A stretch of 57,744 nucleotides of DNA from Gammaproteobacteria bacterium (GTDB lineage: Bacteria; Pseudomonadota; Gammaproteobacteria; Pseudomonadales; Azotimanducaceae), in NCBI GenBank assembly GCA_027297435.1, contig JAPUIA010000114.1, forward strand, positions 1 through 57,744, read 5' to 3'. Shown piece by piece: positions 1 through 7,490 of the stretch. Made by a program: the position numbers and the translations under genes. Each line of letters opens with the position of its first letter. The stretch's first letter is position 1. The notes beneath the pieces are model-generated. The model was given only the letters and a program-made list of their open reading frames with translations. It made no database searches and was not told the DNA's origin.

Positions 1-317
1 AGCAACTGAGAGAAATAGACGCGCGCCTGCGTTATCTATCCAAACGTCTGGACGTGCTCAACGTCGTCGACAGGTCGCCGCCGGACCAATCACGCGTTTT
101 CTTCGGCGCCTGGGTGGGACTCGAAGACGACGCGGCGACCATGCACGAGTACCGGTTGGTGGGGCCCGATGAATTCGACGCCGAGACCGAGTACATCAGC
201 ATCGATTCACCCATGGCTTTGGCGCTTCTCAAAAAACGTATCGACGACGAGATCGTCGTCGCCGGCACAACGTACCGCATTGCCACAATTCGCTACGCGA
301 CGGATTCCGCCGGTTAA
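1..317 (+). CDS. greB: Transcription elongation factor GreB, C-terminal part (5' end outside window)
   Basis: The open frame runs in from the left edge and ends at the TAA at 315-317. The visible 104 residues are the end of the N-terminal coiled coil (REIDARLRYLSKRL) followed by the C-terminal FKBP-like domain with VFFGAWV, VGPDEFD and YISIDSPMA, which are hallmarks of GreB rather than GreA. Known role of the family: binds RNA polymerase through the secondary channel and stimulates cleavage of backtracked transcripts. The start codon and the tip of the coiled coil lie outside the window. The next gene follows after 39 bases with its own GGAG ribosome site, so read-through into it is possible but not shown. 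Confidence 0.93.
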   Translation, partial: QLREIDARLRYLSKRLDVLNVVDRSPPDQSRVFFGAWVGLEDDAATMHEYRLVGPDEFDAETEYISIDSPMALALLKKRIDDEIVVAGTTYRIATIRYATDSAG

Positions 318-356
318 CTCGTATCAAGAGGTACAAACAACGTTGGAGTACCCCAA

Positions 357-914
357 ATGAAGATTCAGACAACCCTAGCTGCGAGCCTTCTGGTCTTGAG
401 CGCCAACGCTTACGCCGAACACCCCCGCGGCGGTGAGCGGCATTGGCGAGGTCCGATTTCGATTTCCGAAGTCGAGCAAGAAACCGAGCAACGTTTCGTG
501 AAGCTCGATACCAACGGTGACGATCAGATCACCGCCGATGAGTTCGATGCCGCCGAGATGCATCGACCGGGACGACGAGGACCCATGAGCCGCCGTTTCC
601 ACGGGCACGGACCGGATCGCGAGCTACGGCACGCCGAGATGCAAGCCGAGGTGTTCGCCGAGTTGGATTCCGACGGCAATGGCGAGTTGTCTCAGGATGA
701 GTACTCCGCTGAGAATCAGCGTGCCGCTAGAAAAGCCGTGATGCAGGCACACAGGTTTTCGCGCATGGATCAGAACGACGACGGCGTCATCGATCGCGAC
801 GAATTTCAAGAGCCCGCCAAACGCATGACCGAATTGGATACTGACGGCAACGGAGAAGTCACTCGTGACGAGTTACGCGCAGGCTTTCGCACTCGTTTCC
901 ACCAGGCAAGCTAA
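357..914 (+). CDS. Secreted EF-hand calcium-binding protein
   Basis: This 185-residue protein has an N-terminal signal peptide ending near AYA-EHP (about residue 21), so it should be periplasmic or exported. Four EF-hand loops are visible: DTNGDDQITADEF (about 45-57), DSDGNGELSQDEY (about 103-115), DQNDDGVIDRDEF (about 141-153) and DTDGNGEVTRDEL (about 163-175). Each has acidic residues at positions 1, 3, 5 and 12 of the loop, as needed for calcium binding. The segment between loops 1 and 2 is rich in Arg, His and Gly. ATG 357 is preceded by GGAG. Its 3' end overlaps the sigma-factor gene by 50 bases, which suggests translational coupling. A role as a calcium sensor linked to the sigma factor is inference. 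Confidence 0.85.
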   Translation: MKIQTTLAASLLVLSANAYAEHPRGGERHWRGPISISEVEQETEQRFVKLDTNGDDQITADEFDAAEMHRPGRRGPMSRRFHGHGPDRELRHAEMQAEVFAELDSDGNGELSQDEYSAENQRAARKAVMQAHRFSRMDQNDDGVIDRDEFQEPAKRMTELDTDGNGEVTRDELRAGFRTRFHQAS

Positions 915-1461
915 CCCACACTTGCAAGATCTGACCGATGAGGAATTGGTGGCTCGGATCAGGCAAAACGACGAGCAAGCATTTGCGTGCTTGCTCGTTC
1001 GTCACCTGAATTCGATACACCACTACCTGCTCCGGCTGACCGGTTCCCGCTCGGATAGCGACGACCTTGCACAAGAGACGTTCTTGAGAGTCTGGCAAAA
1101 AGCCCACACGTTTACCCCCGGCAAAGTACGATTTTCGACCTGGCTACACCGAATCGCCCACAATCTCACCGTCGACCAGTTTCGTCAGAGGGGTCGCAAC
1201 CCCGTTAGCGCGATAGACGCGAACGACAAACATTTTGGTCCGGATTTCGACCGTGCCGCAGGGGAGCTGCACGAGCGGCTGAGCCAAGTCCTCACAACCC
1301 TGCCCGAAAACCAGCGGCACGCAATCTTGCTCTGCCATCAACAAGGCTTCTCAAACAAGGAAGCGGCCGTGATCTTGGGCGTCGGCGTACGCGCACTCGA
1401 ATCGCTGCTCGCAAGAGCACGTCGCACACTCAAAGCCGAGCTCACCGAGGTACTGACATGA
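865..1461 (+). CDS. ECF-type RNA polymerase sigma-70 factor
   Basis: This 198-residue protein has sigma region 2 at about residues 25-90 (LAQETFLRVWQKA, FSTWLHRIAHNLTVD) and region 4 at about 130-195 (LPENQRHAILL, then the helix-turn-helix FSNKEAAVILGVGVRALES). It has no sigma regions 1.1 or 3, as in the extracytoplasmic-function class. The GTG start at 865 lies inside the EF-hand gene and has a GGAG about nine bases upstream; a TTG at 922 would still keep the whole of region 2 but has no clear ribosome site. The stop overlaps the next gene as ATGA. The presumed regulators are encoded immediately downstream. I see no recognisable autoregulatory promoter upstream of 357. Confidence 0.9.
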   Translation: MTSYAQAFALVSTRQANPHLQDLTDEELVARIRQNDEQAFACLLVRHLNSIHHYLLRLTGSRSDSDDLAQETFLRVWQKAHTFTPGKVRFSTWLHRIAHNLTVDQFRQRGRNPVSAIDANDKHFGPDFDRAAGELHERLSQVLTTLPENQRHAILLCHQQGFSNKEAAVILGVGVRALESLLARARRTLKAELTEVLT

Positions 1462-1886
1462 CAGCAGACGAACTACGCGAACATTTGGATCGCCTAGGCG
1501 GCCGACTGGATACCTGGCCGTCGGCCGTCGCGGCCGAGGCACGCACTCTGATCGAGCGTTCGGATGCAGCGCGGTCGGTTTATCGAGAAGCCCGGGCGCT
1601 CGACGAGCTCTTGCAACACACGCTTGCTTCCGACCACCAAGCAACGCCGGGTCTCGAGCGACGCATCCTCAACAACCTAACGGAACGCGATCCCTGGCAA
1701 GCCGTCATCGATTGGTTCGCCACCAGCTTTTGGCGGCCGATGGCGACTGCAGCGTTACCGTTAGCGTTGGGGTTCGCGTTGGGCTGGGTTTTTCCAGAAA
1801 GTGAGCAAGACGAGTTCTACGAAGACCTCGCGACGCTGACTTTCTACGACGCGTACGAGACATATCCGGAGTTTGATGATGAATAG
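1458..1886 (+). CDS. Small single-pass membrane protein, putative anti-sigma factor
   Basis: This 142-residue protein starts in the ATGA overlap with the sigma-factor stop. It has an acidic, helical, cytoplasm-like N-terminal half (about residues 1-85), one hydrophobic segment at about 94-113 (TAALPLALGFALGWVF), and a short acidic, tyrosine-rich tail outside (FYEDLATLTFYDAY). The layout and position are those of a membrane anti-sigma factor, but there is no HxxxCxxC zinc anti-sigma motif and I recognise no named family. The function is therefore inferred from context only. It overlaps the next gene by 11 bases. Confidence 0.6.
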   Translation: MTADELREHLDRLGGRLDTWPSAVAAEARTLIERSDAARSVYREARALDELLQHTLASDHQATPGLERRILNNLTERDPWQAVIDWFATSFWRPMATAALPLALGFALGWVFPESEQDEFYEDLATLTFYDAYETYPEFDDE

Positions 1887-2361
1887 AAGCCGATGGCTGG
1901 TGGCTTCCCTGGTGGTCTCACTGGTACTCAACATCGCGCTGGTCGGCTTCGTGTTTGGTCGAATTTCCGGCGGTGGCTTGCAAGCTCCGATGTTCGATCC
2001 ATTGATGAGTATCACGCGGGCGCTGCGGGTGCTTCCCGAAGAACGGCGTAGCGAGTTGCGTCCACTCATCGGCAGGCAGATGCGCGGCATGGGGCCCAGC
2101 GTGCGCCGGCTGCGCCGCGCGCAACACGAACTCTACCAAACCATATTGGCAGACCCGTACAGCAGATCGAAGCTCGAGCAATCGCTGACGGCATTTCGGG
2201 AGAATTTGAATGCCAGCCAAGCCACCAGCCACAAAGCCTTCGTCGACGTGATCGACACACTCTCACCAACGGAAAGGCAGCAACTGTTGCAACATATGCG
2301 CAGCCGGGCGCTGCGGCACCGTGGTGAAGGCAGACGCCCGCCAAGGGATTCGATCCGCTAG
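1876..2361 (+). CDS. Periplasmic heavy-metal-sensor/CpxP-like protein
   Basis: The protein of about 161 residues has an N-terminal membrane anchor or uncleaved signal (LVASLVVSLVLNIALVGFVFG, about residues 7-27) and then an all-helical Arg- and Gln-rich domain. That domain carries an LSPTERQQLL segment near residue 130, like the LTxxQ motifs of the CpxP/Spy and metal-resistance sensor families. There are consecutive in-frame ATGs at 1876 and 1879, and a TTG at 1873; I chose 1876. It is the last gene of the EF-hand/sigma/anti-sigma set, and CpxP-like sensors often sit with ECF systems. Few His and no Cys residues argue against a strong metal site, so the ligand is unknown. Confidence 0.7.
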   Translation: MMNRSRWLVASLVVSLVLNIALVGFVFGRISGGGLQAPMFDPLMSITRALRVLPEERRSELRPLIGRQMRGMGPSVRRLRRAQHELYQTILADPYSRSKLEQSLTAFRENLNASQATSHKAFVDVIDTLSPTERQQLLQHMRSRALRHRGEGRRPPRDSIR

Positions 2362-2393
2362 AGAAGTGTCGGCGCGGACAGTACCATGCGCGC

Positions 2394-2963
2394 ATGCCCG
2401 TCACCGAATCACTTAGCCACTTCGTCGAGCGCTATGTAAAGACCTATCCAGTGCTCAACATCTCCTACGATGCGCATTGGCGTTCTCCATGCGAGTATGG
2501 TGAACCCTTCGCGCAGCCCGTTGAGAACGGCGAAGACGATCCGCAACAGTTCATTCGTTGGCAACCGGTCAAGCGCTCGTTGGCGGATGATTTCACCGGG
2601 CTGGAAAAGGCACTTGATACCGAGATCCACACCGATATCAAGGATTACTTCGGCGCTTACTGGTCGAGCAGCCTCGAGGCGGAAGCACCCGACGGGCACG
2701 TCAGCCTGATTCAATTGTGGAATCCGCAGGACGTGGACCGCCTTGTCGAAAACTTGATCGGCCATTCGTTGGCACAACGACGAAGCAAGAGTCCCTTGAG
2801 CCTCTTCTTCGCCTGTACCGAACCGGATTCGGAGCTCTTTCTAACCATTCGCAACGACAGCGGAGAAATACAATTGGAGAAGCCCGGATACCAACCCATC
2901 AGACCGGTTGCGGCGAGTTTGGCGCAATTCTTGGATCTATTGGTGCCTAGTATCCCGTCGTGA
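2394..2963 (+). CDS. syd: SecY-interacting protein Syd
   Basis: This 189-residue protein aligns from memory along its length with E. coli Syd (about 181 residues). Shared features are the N-terminal [10 protein letters not shown] helix, the central [12 protein letters not shown] and [20 protein letters not shown] blocks, and the C-terminal SLAQFLDLL. Known role: a cytoplasmic acidic protein that binds the SecYEG translocon and is thought to monitor SecY quality. The ATG at 2394 has no strong ribosome site. The stop overlaps the GTG start of aroA as GTGA, so the two are probably co-translated. Confidence 0.9.
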   Translation: MPVTESLSHFVERYVKTYPVLNISYDAHWRSPCEYGEPFAQPVENGEDDPQQFIRWQPVKRSLADDFTGLEKALDTEIHTDIKDYFGAYWSSSLEAEAPDGHVSLIQLWNPQDVDRLVENLIGHSLAQRRSKSPLSLFFACTEPDSELFLTIRNDSGEIQLEKPGYQPIRPVAASLAQFLDLLVPSIPS

Positions 2964-4246
2964 ACGCGTTGACCCTGCAACCCATCGAGTCGCTGTCCGG
3001 TGAGGTTCATCTACCCGGCTCCAAGAGCATTTCCAATCGGGCCCTGTTGCTGGCTTCGCTCGCGCACGGCGAAACGCGCCTGTCCAACGTATTGGAAAGC
3101 GACGATACGCGCTTCATGCTGGATGCCTTGAGTGCGCTCGACATCGCCATCAGGAAGGACGACGACGACTATCTCATCAAAGGCGCAGGTGGTCCGCTGG
3201 TATCGGACAACCGCAGCCTCAAGCTCCATTTGGGTCTCGCCGGCACTGCGATACGTCCGTTGACAAGCGCGCTAACGCTCGGCAACGGCGAGTTCGTGTT
3301 GGACGGCGAACCGCGGATGCGCGAACGACCGATCGCCCATTTGGTGGACGCCTTACTGACACTTGGTGCCGACATCAGCTACCTGGCCGATAGAGGCCGT
3401 CCACCCGTCCGTGTTCGTGGCACCGGGCTGCACGGTGGAGAGACGACCATGGACGGCAGCATCTCCAGCCAGTTCCTCACCTCGTTGTTGCTGGCAGCAC
3501 CCCTTGCTGCGTCACCCGTGACCGTCCGCATCGTCAATGAGTTGGTGTCCAAGCCGTACATCGACATCACGCTGGACATCATGCATCGCTTCGGTGTCGA
3601 GGTGGCCAATCACGACTATCGACGTTTCGACGTGCCCAACGGGGCTTACCGGTCTCCCGGGCGATGTCTGGTGGAGGGTGACGCCTCCTCGGCAACCTAT
3701 TTCCTGGCGGCCGGCGCCATTCGCGGTGACGGCGTGCGCGTACACGGTATCGGAGCTGCCAGCGTTCAGGGTGATGTCGCGTTCGTCGACGTGCTAGAGA
3801 AGATGGGTGCGGCCGTGCACAAGCATGCCGCCTACATCGATGTGGCGCCCGGTTCCTTGCGGGGTATCGATGCAGATCTCAATCACATTCCGGATGCGGC
3901 CATGACGGTGGCGGTACTGGCGCTGTTTGCCGAAGGGACGACCCGCATTACCAACGTCTACAACTGGCGCGTCAAAGAAACCGATCGTCTCAGCGCCATG
4001 TCGCGCGAGCTACGGAAACTCGGCGCCACGGTCGAGGAGGGCGACGACTACCTCGTCATCGAACCGCCAAGCACGATCACCGCTGCCACCATAGACACCT
4101 ACGGTGATCACCGCATGGCGATGTGTTTTGCCTTGGCCGCGCTGGGTGGCGCACCGGTCACCATCAACGATCCCGACTGTGTCGCCAAGACCTTCCCCGA
4201 TTTTTTCGACGTGTTTCGAGGGCTAGCCTCGGATTCGCGGCTTTAA
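2960..4246 (+). CDS. aroA: 3-phosphoshikimate 1-carboxyvinyltransferase (EPSP synthase)
   Basis: The enzyme joins shikimate 3-phosphate and phosphoenolpyruvate in the sixth step of the shikimate pathway. The 428 residues are full length and cover both inverse alpha/beta domains: [15 protein letters not shown] at the N terminus (substrate-binding Lys and Ser), the PEP-site [20 protein letters not shown], the [13 protein letters not shown] segment, and the C-terminal [15 protein letters not shown]. The LAGTAIRP sequence keeps the glyphosate-sensitive class I pattern (Gly, Thr and Pro at the usual places). Translation starts at a GTG overlapping the syd stop. The last 24 bases overlap the end of the convergent TetR gene. 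The partner genes aroK and aroB are 20 kb away. Confidence 0.97.
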   Translation: MNALTLQPIESLSGEVHLPGSKSISNRALLLASLAHGETRLSNVLESDDTRFMLDALSALDIAIRKDDDDYLIKGAGGPLVSDNRSLKLHLGLAGTAIRPLTSALTLGNGEFVLDGEPRMRERPIAHLVDALLTLGADISYLADRGRPPVRVRGTGLHGGETTMDGSISSQFLTSLLLAAPLAASPVTVRIVNELVSKPYIDITLDIMHRFGVEVANHDYRRFDVPNGAYRSPGRCLVEGDASSATYFLAAGAIRGDGVRVHGIGAASVQGDVAFVDVLEKMGAAVHKHAAYIDVAPGSLRGIDADLNHIPDAAMTVAVLALFAEGTTRITNVYNWRVKETDRLSAMSRELRKLGATVEEGDDYLVIEPPSTITAATIDTYGDHRMAMCFALAALGGAPVTINDPDCVAKTFPDFFDVFRGLASDSRL

Positions 4247-4804
4247 TTTCACGCGTGGCTTGCCTACGGTGCCCGTATCCGGTTTGAGCGCGTCCAACAG
4301 TTCGACCAAGAACGACGCCTGACCGGTTTCGAGTTGATCAAGCTCCACCCCAACGAAGCGAACGTATTGGGGACAGATATACGGCAAGAGCCGAGCGCTC
4401 AACAAAACCAAGGCAAGCTGTCGAACATTCAAGCTCGTCGGTAACAACCCACGCTGCTGACGATCTTCCAGTTCCTTGCGCATCACAATCAATGCTCGTT
4501 GGCGCGCGACGCCCACTGCACCGGCGCCAACCTGCAGTCCTTCCCAGGCCATCAATCTCGCATCGGTCGAATCTGGAGCAGAACGCGCCGACCAAGGCCG
4601 CGCTTCTAGTCGAGCTTGTACCACCGCTTCGAAAAGCGCCGCTTTGTCTCCGAAGTAGTGATAGATCATGCGTTTGTTGGCGCCGGCCCGCTTGGCGATC
4701 GCGTCGATGCGGGCACCCTCGGCGCCCACCTCTGAAAACATCTGCACGGCCGCGGCCAGGATATTATTTCGAGTTGCTCGAGGATCTCGTTTCGGCATGC
4801 CCAT
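4223..4804 (-). CDS. TetR/AcrR family transcriptional regulator
   Basis: This protein has 193 residues, or 191 if the second ATG at 4798 is used. The N-terminal helix-turn-helix (about residues 10-58) has the TetR pattern [13 protein letters not shown], then [30 protein letters not shown]. The C-terminal ligand domain is variable and gives no ligand clue. The start lies only five bases from a pair of palindromes (4809-4852), so autoregulation is likely. The divergent gene encodes a SYLF protein, the probable co-target. The last eight codons lie over the antisense strand of aroA. Confidence 0.9.
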   Translation of the reverse strand: MGMPKRDPRATRNNILAAAVQMFSEVGAEGARIDAIAKRAGANKRMIYHYFGDKAALFEAVVQARLEARPWSARSAPDSTDARLMAWEGLQVGAGAVGVARQRALIVMRKELEDRQQRGLLPTSLNVRQLALVLLSARLLPYICPQYVRFVGVELDQLETGQASFLVELLDALKPDTGTVGKPRVKLKPRIRG

Positions 4805-4808
4805 AGCT

Positions 4809-4852
4809 TAAGTAACTATTACGTTACTTACTAGTAACTAATTAGTTACTTA
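4809..4852. promoter_or_regulatory. Tandem palindromic operator, probably for the TetR regulator
   Basis: Two adjacent palindromes share the half-site AGTAAC/GTTACT. Palindrome 1 (4809-4830) is TAAGTAAC, six bases, then GTTACTTA. Palindrome 2 (4833-4850) is a perfect 18-base AGTAACTAATTAGTTACT. They begin five bases upstream of the tetR start, on the side facing the SYLF gene. TetR proteins bind such operators as dimers, often two dimers side by side. That this TetR is the binder is inference from position. Confidence 0.75.
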
Positions 4853-4924
4853 GGGCCTATGTCTCGACGCTGCGCGCTACGGTGGGTTACCATGCGCCAA
4901 CCCCACTGATCGCGAACCCCTCCA

Positions 4925-5491
4925 ATGCCTATGCACCAAAACCGCTGCAGTAAGAGCAGATTCGCCCTATTTGCCGCCATCGCACTACTATTGGCCACCC
5001 CGGCCAGTTGGGCCGCTTCCAAGACCGAAATCGACGCCAGAGTGAAGTCCGCTATCACGGCCATGTACGAGCGGGAACCCGCCAGCCGCGAACTGATGGC
5101 GAAGGCCGCCGGTGTGCTGGTTTTTCCTAGGGTCCTCAAGGGCGCTGCCGGTATCGGCGGCGAGTTCGGCGAGGGCGCTATGCTCATCAATGGCAACACG
5201 GTCGAGTATTACCGCGTCGCGGCGCTTTCCTTCGGCTTCCAGCTCGGCGGGCAGGCAAAGACCGAAGTCATCATGTTCATGACCAACGCCGCCCTTCAAG
5301 AGTTTCGCCAAAGCGATGGCTGGGAGGCAGGCATCGATGGCAATGTCGCGCTGATCGAGTTCGGCGTGGGCAAAGGCATCAACACCCACACCGTGCGCGA
5401 CCCGATCGTTGGCTTCGTGTTCGATAACCGCGGGCTGATGTACGACCTTTCGCTCGAAGGCTCCAAGTTCTGGAAGATTCAGAAAGGCTAG
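4925..5491 (+). CDS. Secreted SYLF/YSC84-domain lipid-binding protein
   Basis: This 188-residue protein has a signal peptide (hydrophobic run FALFAAIALLLATPASWA, cleavage near residue 31). The SYLF domain follows from about residue 60 to the end, with the typical AKAAGVLVFP, GIGGEFGEGAML, SFGFQLGGQ, EVIMFMTNAAL and GLMYDLSLEGSKF blocks. SYLF domains are known to bind phosphoinositides in eukaryotes; the bacterial role is unclear, probably at the envelope. The gene is divergent from the TetR gene across the operator pair and is its most likely regulated target. Confidence 0.9.
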   Translation: MPMHQNRCSKSRFALFAAIALLLATPASWAASKTEIDARVKSAITAMYEREPASRELMAKAAGVLVFPRVLKGAAGIGGEFGEGAMLINGNTVEYYRVAALSFGFQLGGQAKTEVIMFMTNAALQEFRQSDGWEAGIDGNVALIEFGVGKGINTHTVRDPIVGFVFDNRGLMYDLSLEGSKFWKIQKG

Positions 5492-5509
5492 TATTTATGG
5501 GACAGCACA

Positions 5510-5995
5510 CTAGGTAAACAATCCCACATGGTCGCTTTCGAGGGCTAACAGAAAGCGCTTAGTGTCCAAGCCGCCACCAAACCCGGTCAACGATCCGTCG
5601 CTGCCGATCACCCGATGACAAGGAATGATGATGGGAATCGGGTTGTTGCCATTGGCGGTTCCCACCGCGCGCACGGCCTTCGGATTACCCACGGCCACCG
5701 CAATGTCCTTATAGCTGCGCGTCTCGCCGTACGGAATCTCTTGCAGGGCCTCTAATACCTGACTTTGAAACGGCGTCGCGTCTGGGACGATGTTCAAATC
5801 GAATTTCTGACGTGTGCCTTCGAAATATTCGGTCAGCTGGCGTTTGGCGGAACGAAACGGTGCATCGTAGCGCTCCCAATCGGCGTCTTGACCGCGCGCC
5901 TTCGTGCCGGCGGAGAAACCGACCACATTCAGCTCATCAACAGTACCCGCCAACAAGAGGGGCCCAATGGGGGTCTCGAGATAGGAGTAGTACAC
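5510..5995 (-). CDS. ogt: Methylated-DNA--[protein]-cysteine S-methyltransferase
   Basis: This suicide repair protein moves the methyl group from O6-methylguanine to its own cysteine. Its 161 residues have the N-terminal ribonuclease-like domain and the C-terminal active domain with IIPCHRVI (nucleophile Cys126), the Arg-finger helix KAVRAVGTANGNNP, and the FGGGLDTKRFLL tail. It starts at a GTG that shares one base with the upstream gene's stop (TAGTG), so the two repair genes form one translational unit. It is a stand-alone O6 domain next to an Ada-like activator that lacks one. Confidence 0.95.
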   Translation of the reverse strand: MYYSYLETPIGPLLLAGTVDELNVVGFSAGTKARGQDADWERYDAPFRSAKRQLTEYFEGTRQKFDLNIVPDATPFQSQVLEALQEIPYGETRSYKDIAVAVGNPKAVRAVGTANGNNPIPIIIPCHRVIGSDGSLTGFGGGLDTKRFLLALESDHVGLFT

Positions 5996-7437
5996 TAGCC
6001 AGTCCTCCTGTCATAGGTTCGTGCCTGCTTGTTACCCCCCCTGCGCGCTGACCCGTACCAAAGGTACATCAACGCATAGCCCCGCCACGGCGCCCAGCGC
6101 TCGGCGCGCTTTCTCGCCCCGGCGGCGGTGGTACCCAACATCTTCAGCACCACCCAATCGCTTTCGGGGAACGCGTCGGGATCCTTTGCGACCCGAAGCG
6201 CAATGTAGGATGCCGTCCAGGGTCCGATCCCTTCAATGCGGCAAAGGCTGGTGCGCAAGGTATCACTGTCCACACATTCATCGAGTTGCAGCCTACCCGC
6301 CGACACCTCTCTAGCGAGCCGGCTGATGGCCGCACCGCGCTTTCTCGGCATACCAATTTCCGCCGGGTCGGCGCGTGCCAGAGCCTCCGGATCGGGGAAC
6401 GCGCCAGCCCCGTACCGCGCTATCAACAGATCCGCCAACGTCGTCGCGCGGGCCACGCTCACCTGTTGTCCGAGCACGGCTCGGACCGCCGTCTCGAAAC
6501 CATCCCAAGCGCCTGGCACACGCAAGCCTGGCGCCTCTCGAACCCAGGGGCTCAAGTCCGGGTCTTCACCGAGATGAGCATCGATGACCGAAGAATCGGC
6601 GTCCAGATCGAAGACTCGCCGGATGCGCTGTAACAGACCACTCATGTCGTGTTGCAAACCGACCGGTATCGCCGCCACCAACGCATCGCCTTGCCACCGT
6701 ACCTCGAGCCAGAGCGGTGCCCCGTCGGCACCGGTCAAGCATCGGTAGTACTTCAGCCCATCGACGACTTCCAAACCGGCCAGCGCCCGTTTCGCGAGAA
6801 ATCCGAAAACCCAGCTCGCGTTGTAGGGCTGGCGAACCGCCAAGTGCAGCTCGAGCGGCTCGTCAGACGCGCGCTGCCGATGTCGGCGTAGCGTCGACGG
6901 CGGGCGGCCGAAGGTGGCTTTGATGGCATCGTTGAAACGCCGTACGCTGCCGTAGCCTGCCTGCATTGCCACGTTTGCCAGCGACATGCCGCCATGGTCG
7001 ATCAAACGCTTGGCCAGTTGCAGCCGATGGGCAGAGCCTAGACTAGCCGGTGTCGCGCCAACCTCCGAGCTAAACACCCGGTTCAACTGTCGGCTAGAGA
7101 GATTCAATCGCTCGGCCATCTCACCCACTGAGTGATCGTTCAAGAAACCTGCGTCGATCAGTCGCAAACCTTTGACGACCGTCTGGCTGGAAACGGTCCA
7201 TTCAGGAAGGCGCCGCGCGGCCTCGGGGCGACACCGCAAACACGGACGAAAACCCGCATCCTGGGCAGCCGCGGGGGTCGCGTAGTAGCGAACGTTGTGC
7301 TTGGCCGGCGGGCGGGCGGGACACACGGGCCGGCAGTAAATGCCGGTCGTCAGCACGCCGACGACGAATCGCCCATCGAAGCGGGGATCGCGCGATAGCC
7401 GCGCACGTTCGCAAATGTTCGGTTCCGGCAACACCAT
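5995..7437 (-). CDS. alkA: Ada-like activator fused to AlkA 3-methyladenine DNA glycosylase
   Basis: The 480-residue protein has three parts. Residues 10-75 form the Ada methylphosphotriester zinc domain with Cys35, Cys39, Cys66 and Cys69 (GIYCRPVCPA and PCLRC). Residues about 85-165 form an AraC-type helix-turn-helix. Residues about 175-480 form AlkA: an N-terminal domain, then a HhH-GPD domain with RIEGIGPWTASYIALR and the catalytic Asp in FPESDWVV. Known role of such fusions: sense alkylated DNA, switch on repair, and excise alkylated purines. I chose the ATG at 7437; the frame stays open to 7680, but that extension overlaps the divergent cupin gene and has no domain. The downstream partner is ogt. 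Confidence 0.93.
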   Translation of the reverse strand: MVLPEPNICERARLSRDPRFDGRFVVGVLTTGIYCRPVCPARPPAKHNVRYYATPAAAQDAGFRPCLRCRPEAARRLPEWTVSSQTVVKGLRLIDAGFLNDHSVGEMAERLNLSSRQLNRVFSSEVGATPASLGSAHRLQLAKRLIDHGGMSLANVAMQAGYGSVRRFNDAIKATFGRPPSTLRRHRQRASDEPLELHLAVRQPYNASWVFGFLAKRALAGLEVVDGLKYYRCLTGADGAPLWLEVRWQGDALVAAIPVGLQHDMSGLLQRIRRVFDLDADSSVIDAHLGEDPDLSPWVREAPGLRVPGAWDGFETAVRAVLGQQVSVARATTLADLLIARYGAGAFPDPEALARADPAEIGMPRKRGAAISRLAREVSAGRLQLDECVDSDTLRTSLCRIEGIGPWTASYIALRVAKDPDAFPESDWVVLKMLGTTAAGARKRAERWAPWRGYALMYLWYGSARRGGNKQARTYDRRTG

Positions 7438-7442
7438 CGAAC

Positions 7443-7490
7443 TATAATCCCCGCTCTCGCAAAAAACTCGCAGGATCTGGACATTGTCCA
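7443..7490. promoter_or_regulatory. Divergent control region with -10 box, direct repeat and palindrome
   Basis: Between the divergent alkA-type gene and the cupin gene lie a perfect plus-strand TATAAT (7443-7448), a direct repeat CTCGCA at 7456-7461 and 7467-7472 (period 11 bases, one helical turn), an AGGA ribosome site (7472-7475), and a perfect palindrome TGGACA-T-TGTCCA (7478-7490) over the cupin TTG start. The repeat could be a half-site array for the AraC-type domain of the Ada/AlkA protein; this is inference. I found no good -35 box at the expected distance. Confidence 0.45.
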
